9,606 bases of DNA. Origin: an uncultured Planctomycetota bacterium. Its GTDB lineage: Bacteria > Planctomycetota > SZUA-567 > JAFGNG01. The notes below the pieces were generated by a model, which saw only the letters and a list, made by a program, of their open reading frames with translations, was not told where the DNA came from and ran no database searches. The stretch lies in contig CAMZKK010000222.1 of the NCBI GenBank assembly GCA_947311175.1, forward strand, positions 1 to 9,606, in the 5' to 3' direction. Below, piece after piece: positions 5,897-9,606 of the stretch; the stretch's first letter is position 1, and each line of letters opens with the position of its first letter. The translations under genes and the position numbers were made by a program.

Positions 5897-7249
5897 ATGA
5901 AAAACAAAAAGAACAGCCCGACAGTCAATTCTATTCCACGAGTTGCCCTTGTTGACCTGGGTTGTGCAAAAAACACGGTGGATTCAGAAATCATCTTGTG
6001 TATACTTCTTGAAAATAATTTTACCCTATCAACAGATATTAATAAAGTAGAGCTTTTATTGATTAATACCTGTGGCTTTATTGATAGTGCAAAACAGGAA
6101 TCAATTAACAACCTAAAGGAAGCAGTACATTTAAAGAGAAAAAATCCAATAATGAAAGTAGTGGCTATTGGATGTTTAGCCGAACGATACAAAAAAGATT
6201 TGTTAATTGAAATTCCTGAACTAGATGGGATTGTTGGACTCGGTGCATATGACAGAATCCTTGAAATCTGTAAAGATATACTAAACAACAAAAGTAAAGA
6301 TAAAGTGATGTGTGACAAAAACAACTATCGCACAGTAACTGAAGGCACGAGACTATTGCTAACAGGTGAATCGTTTGCTTACCTTAGAATTGCCGATGGA
6401 TGCGACAACTGTTGTAGCTATTGTGCAGTGCCGCTAATTCGCGGTAAATTCAGAAGCAGAAATATTAAAGATATTGTTGATGAAGCAAAAACACTTATTG
6501 ACTCTGGCATTCAGGAAATTGACATTATTGCCCAAGACGTCACCAGCTTTGGTAAAGATAAAAATAACGCATTACCGGAATTAATCGAAGAGCTATTAGC
6601 AATTAATAGCAAAACATGGTTTCGCCTTCTTTATGCCCATCCTGCCCATTTAAAAAAGGATGTCGTCAATCTCCTCGCAAAAGAGAAACAACTCTTGGGG
6701 TACCTTGATTTACCAATCCAACACATCAACAACCGAATCCTTACTGCAATGGGAAGAGGCGTCAGCAAGCATGAGATTGTTGATTTGATTTCCTCGCTTC
6801 GGGAAAATGTAAAAAACATAATATTGAGAACAACAGTAATTTGTGGATTTCCGGGAGAGACTGACACTGAATTTTTAGAGTTATTGGAATATGTAAAAAC
6901 TGCAAGATTTGAACACCTTGGAGCTTTTTCGTATTCTAAGGAAGTTGATACTGCAGCTTATAATCTACCAAATCAAATTCCAGAACAAGCAAAAGAGAAC
7001 AGAGTTAATGAAATAATGTCTGCCCAACAAGAAATAACATTTAACTGGTTAGATTCAAGAATAGAAAAAAAAGAAGAAATTTTATTAGATAACTATCTTG
7101 AAAAAGATATACTTATTGGTAGATCAAGATGTGAAGCTCCAGATATTGACGGAATAATTGTCGTAAAAGGAAACAACTTGCATCCTGGAGAACTAGTGCT
7201 CGCTCAGATTGAGCGTCGTGAAGATTATGATTTAGTAGCATCAATTTAA
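5897..7249 (+). CDS. rimO: Ribosomal protein S12 methylthiotransferase
   Basis: RimO is a radical-SAM iron-sulfur enzyme that adds a methylthio group to the conserved Asp of ribosomal protein S12 (Asp89 in E. coli). The 450-residue product has the three domains in order. The MTTase N-terminal domain carries cluster ligands Cys23 (LVDLGCAKN), Cys59 (LLINTCGFIDSAK) and Cys93 (AIGCLAERY). The radical-SAM domain has C169-x3-C173-x2-C176 in DGCDNCCSYCAVPLIRGKFR. The C-terminal TRAM region has CEAPDIDGIIVV and the ending EDYDLVASI. The AP(E/D)IDG and YDL phrases and the DGCDNxCSYC context distinguish RimO from the tRNA enzyme MiaB. Length is normal. An extra cysteine (C172) sits directly beside a cluster ligand. 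ATG at 5897 is chosen over TTG at 5873 because of its ribosome site. The phosphatase gene follows after 20 bases and is probably cotranscribed. Confidence 0.95.
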   Translation: MKNKKNSPTVNSIPRVALVDLGCAKNTVDSEIILCILLENNFTLSTDINKVELLLINTCGFIDSAKQESINNLKEAVHLKRKNPIMKVVAIGCLAERYKKDLLIEIPELDGIVGLGAYDRILEICKDILNNKSKDKVMCDKNNYRTVTEGTRLLLTGESFAYLRIADGCDNCCSYCAVPLIRGKFRSRNIKDIVDEAKTLIDSGIQEIDIIAQDVTSFGKDKNNALPELIEELLAINSKTWFRLLYAHPAHLKKDVVNLLAKEKQLLGYLDLPIQHINNRILTAMGRGVSKHEIVDLISSLRENVKNIILRTTVICGFPGETDTEFLELLEYVKTARFEHLGAFSYSKEVDTAAYNLPNQIPEQAKENRVNEIMSAQQEITFNWLDSRIEKKEEILLDNYLEKDILIGRSRCEAPDIDGIIVVKGNNLHPGELVLAQIERREDYDLVASI

Positions 7250-7269
7250 CTAATCAATTAGGATTGAAA

Positions 7270-9606
7270 ATGCCAAGACAGGATGACCATAGACCAAGAC
7301 AAACAAAACCAGGTCAAGCAGGAAGAAAAACCACTACAAGCAAAAGAGTAGCAACCGGCTCGATGCGTCCGGTTACTCGCAAGTCATCTACTGGTAGACA
7401 CTCTGCTGTTAGCAGGAAAACACCATCAAGCATGAAACGTGCAACTAGCTCCCATGCTCCTGTCAAAAGATTGTCTTCATCTTCTAGTTCTTCTGCAAAA
7501 AAAAACGGAAGCATACCTATCCCTAAAAACAAAAAAACGACTACTGGCTCCTATAGAGCACAAAAACCAACCGGAACATCAACTAAAACATCGACGAGGG
7601 TTTCGGCAAACACAACAAAACAGCACACATCTAGCCACATAACTACCAGTATTCACCATAATCACCTCAAATCATCAAAAAAAGGAATGGGATTAGCAGC
7701 CAAGTTTTTAATTCCTGTCTGTCTATTGATTGCCTTGTCTCTTGGAATTTGGGGAATACTGGTTAGCAATAATTTAGAAAGCAATTTGATTAATAGTATC
7801 AAAAAAACCGGGGTTACCGGCATCGCAATACTGGCGGAAAGGGGACGAGATATAATTTCAGCAAAAGAAAAACACCCTGGTGCTTGGCCGATTGTCTTGG
7901 GAATAATTTCTCAAGAAGAAATAGCTCGAAAATTTGGCAAAAAGCTTGAAAAAAAGATTTTAGAACTTGGGTACAGAAATCCAAAAGATGCCTTCAAGCA
8001 ACTAAGCAATTTCAAACCAAATTTTGCAATAAATATAAATAACAAATTTAAATCGGCAAAAGATATTGCTAGGGCTCTTGGTTACAATAGTGCTCTAGAG
8101 GCTATCGGCAAAATCAGAAAACTCAGAACAAGTTATGCCAAAATAATAAACATGCAAAGAAAAATAAATTCTGAAAACAAATATAGCCATTCAACCTTTA
8201 GAAAAATATCAGAAAACGGTTTTTCATATTCTGAAAAATGGAGTGGGATGAGCGATGCTCCACTTGAACTATTTGATACAGCAATAAGGAAATCACCATT
8301 AGGAATTCCTAACTTCACAAAAAAAATAAATAATTTTATTAACTCAAAAGGACTTCTTGCGAAAATCTCAGAAATAATAACCAAAGATGGCTCTGTTGCT
8401 AAGCTCGAAGTACTTGATGCCTACATAACGGATAATGCAAATAATAATGTAGCAAGTCTAAGACCTTCGACATCCGACAGCAAGATAAGGATTGGTGCAG
8501 GTCAGATTATCAATAATTTAAAAATAAACAACAAAACTATCTACCTAGACAACGATAGAGAAGACAATATTGTCATCGACTGGAGCACTATTACGCAAAT
8601 ATCTAAAGGCAAGATTGTTCGGTCCGACCCTGCACTGACATTCAGCATGAAAATAATGCAATCAAAAGGTGGTAAATTAGGGCAGTGTTTTTTAGCCATT
8701 TCAGCTAAAACCATTGGAAACGAAAAGCGGAGTATGCAGTACGTCATGGGGGCAGTTGGCATTGTAGCGATGATTGTAGCAGCTATTTTATGTTTGATTA
8801 TTGCACGAAAAGTTACCTCTCCCCTACAGGTTCTCATTAAAGATATGGCAATTGTAGCTCAAGGTGATTTGACTCACAAGACAGTTTCCCATTCAAGCGA
8901 TGAAATAGGAGCTGTTGCTACTCAATTTAACGAAATGACGAGGAAACTTCTTGGTGCGCAAAGTGCAGAAAAAGAAGCACAAAGACTTGAAGATGAATTA
9001 GATAGGGCAAGAGAAATCCAAATGGGACTTCTTCCTTCAAAAATACCAACCATTAAAGGTCTTGATATTGCTGCAACCTATCATCCGGCAAAGGAAGTTG
9101 GGGGTGACTATTACGATTTCTTCCCCATAGATAAAGAGCACTTGGGAATCATTGTTGCAGACGTATCAGGTAAAGGGATACCGGGAAGTATGGTAATGGG
9201 AACAACAAGAACCATTCTTAGATTTTCTGCAAATGGCTATAAAGGTGCGGCAAATACACTTGCCAAAACCAATAAAGTTGTTGCAATGGATATAAGAAGA
9301 GGAATGTTCGTAACTGCAATGTATGTTGTACTGCATGCTCGCACCCACGATATGATTGTCTCAAGTGCTGGACATAATCCAATGGCTATCTACCGAGATG
9401 CAACGAAAGAGGTTGAAATGATTAACCCTAATGGTATTGCATTAGGGTTTGATAAAGGCCCATTATTTCAACGAACAATAAAAGAAGAAGTTGTAAAAAT
9501 CGGCTCTGGTGACAGAATCGTCCTCTATACAGATGGGGTAGTTGAGGCAATGAATGCTGCAAATGAAGAATATACTGATGAAAGATTTATTGATTTCATC
9601 AAGGAC
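7270..9606 (+). CDS. HAMP-domain SpoIIE-type PP2C serine phosphatase, C-terminus cut by window end
   Basis: An open frame of 779 codons runs off the right edge. ATG 7270 has AGGA six bases upstream and lies 20 bases after rimO. Residues 1-138 are a low-complexity Lys/Arg/Ser/Thr-rich tail with no Glu and Asp only at 5-6. A first membrane segment (about 146-165) leads into a roughly 325-residue presumed extracytoplasmic sensor region; its part near DAYITDNANNNVASLRP resembles Cache-type sensors. A second membrane segment (492-512) is followed by a HAMP linker (513-565, with SSDEIGAVATQFNEM) and a short coiled coil. The PP2C/SpoIIE domain starts near 590, with metal-ligand motifs GGDYYDF (Asp613), ADVSGKG (Asp631), SSAGHN (699-703) and YTDG (Asp755). 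The last strands and final Asp motif, likely 30-40 residues, lie outside. RsbU-like members dephosphorylate STAS anti-anti-sigma factors, which makes the protein at 1943-3184 a possible substrate. The sensed signal is unknown. Confidence 0.93.
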   Translation, partial: MPRQDDHRPRQTKPGQAGRKTTTSKRVATGSMRPVTRKSSTGRHSAVSRKTPSSMKRATSSHAPVKRLSSSSSSSAKKNGSIPIPKNKKTTTGSYRAQKPTGTSTKTSTRVSANTTKQHTSSHITTSIHHNHLKSSKKGMGLAAKFLIPVCLLIALSLGIWGILVSNNLESNLINSIKKTGVTGIAILAERGRDIISAKEKHPGAWPIVLGIISQEEIARKFGKKLEKKILELGYRNPKDAFKQLSNFKPNFAININNKFKSAKDIARALGYNSALEAIGKIRKLRTSYAKIINMQRKINSENKYSHSTFRKISENGFSYSEKWSGMSDAPLELFDTAIRKSPLGIPNFTKKINNFINSKGLLAKISEIITKDGSVAKLEVLDAYITDNANNNVASLRPSTSDSKIRIGAGQIINNLKINNKTIYLDNDREDNIVIDWSTITQISKGKIVRSDPALTFSMKIMQSKGGKLGQCFLAISAKTIGNEKRSMQYVMGAVGIVAMIVAAILCLIIARKVTSPLQVLIKDMAIVAQGDLTHKTVSHSSDEIGAVATQFNEMTRKLLGAQSAEKEAQRLEDELDRAREIQMGLLPSKIPTIKGLDIAATYHPAKEVGGDYYDFFPIDKEHLGIIVADVSGKGIPGSMVMGTTRTILRFSANGYKGAANTLAKTNKVVAMDIRRGMFVTAMYVVLHARTHDMIVSSAGHNPMAIYRDATKEVEMINPNGIALGFDKGPLFQRTIKEEVVKIGSGDRIVLYTDGVVEAMNAANEEYTDERFIDFIKD

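Noticed and set aside
5869..6324. 151-codon minus-strand frame opposite rimO
   Set aside because: It lies fully over the conserved MTTase domain of rimO, and its hydrophobic, Ser-rich translation is what the antisense of AT-rich coding DNA gives.
7314..7532. Minus-strand 72-codon and plus-strand 67-codon (7439-7642) frames within the start of the phosphatase gene
   Set aside because: Both are shadows of the basic, low-complexity tail. The main frame continues without a stop into recognisable membrane, HAMP and PP2C domains and has its own ribosome site.

Overview
The window is AT-rich, densely coded and bacterial. It holds six confident protein genes, the last cut off by the window end, plus the probable tail of a seventh gene at the left edge. 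A protein with a signal peptide and an autotransporter-type outer-membrane barrel segment points to a diderm (Gram-negative-type) cell. The GluQRS wording and the mix of STAS, SpoIIE-type phosphatase, tetratricopeptide and GNAT/cyclic-nucleotide proteins would fit a PVC-group bacterium (Planctomycetota or Lentisphaerota) or another uncultivated diderm. That placement is an impression from protein style; no rRNA or other marker is present.

Layout. At the left edge a short reading frame ends at base 62, followed by a small hairpin and a heptanucleotide repeat array. Next is gluQ (132-1121, +), which starts at TTG. A perfect inverted repeat (1151-1182) serves as a terminator between gluQ and a convergent gene (1207-1725, -). 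That gene encodes a miniature autotransporter: a signal peptide joined almost directly to the last third or so of a beta-barrel domain. From a good sigma70-like promoter (1885-1913) run two tightly coupled + strand genes. The first is a helical (TerB-like) plus STAS protein (1943-3184). The second is a GNAT / GNAT-like / cyclic-nucleotide-binding protein (3193-4770). A 13-bp perfect hairpin overlaps the stop codon of the second gene.

The following 214-base gap (4771-4984) contains two more heptanucleotide arrays in opposite orientation and a 7-bp hairpin. Then come a membrane-anchored TPR protein (4985-5806), rimO (5897-7249) with its own candidate promoter, and, 20 bases later, a large HAMP/SpoIIE-type PP2C phosphatase (7270 to beyond 9606). 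The phosphatase has an unusual basic, Ser/Thr-rich cytoplasmic tail.

How the parts may work together. gluQ and rimO both serve translation fidelity: glutamyl-queuosine on tRNA(Asp), and methylthiolation of ribosomal protein S12. The remaining + strand genes are signalling proteins. The STAS protein keeps the serine that SpoIIE-type phosphatases dephosphorylate in partner-switching systems, and such a phosphatase lies about 4 kb downstream. A pairing is plausible but unproven. No anti-sigma kinase and no sigma factor is visible in the window. The STAS/GNAT-CNB pair may link a second messenger to protein acetylation and partner switching; this is the most original signalling arrangement here.
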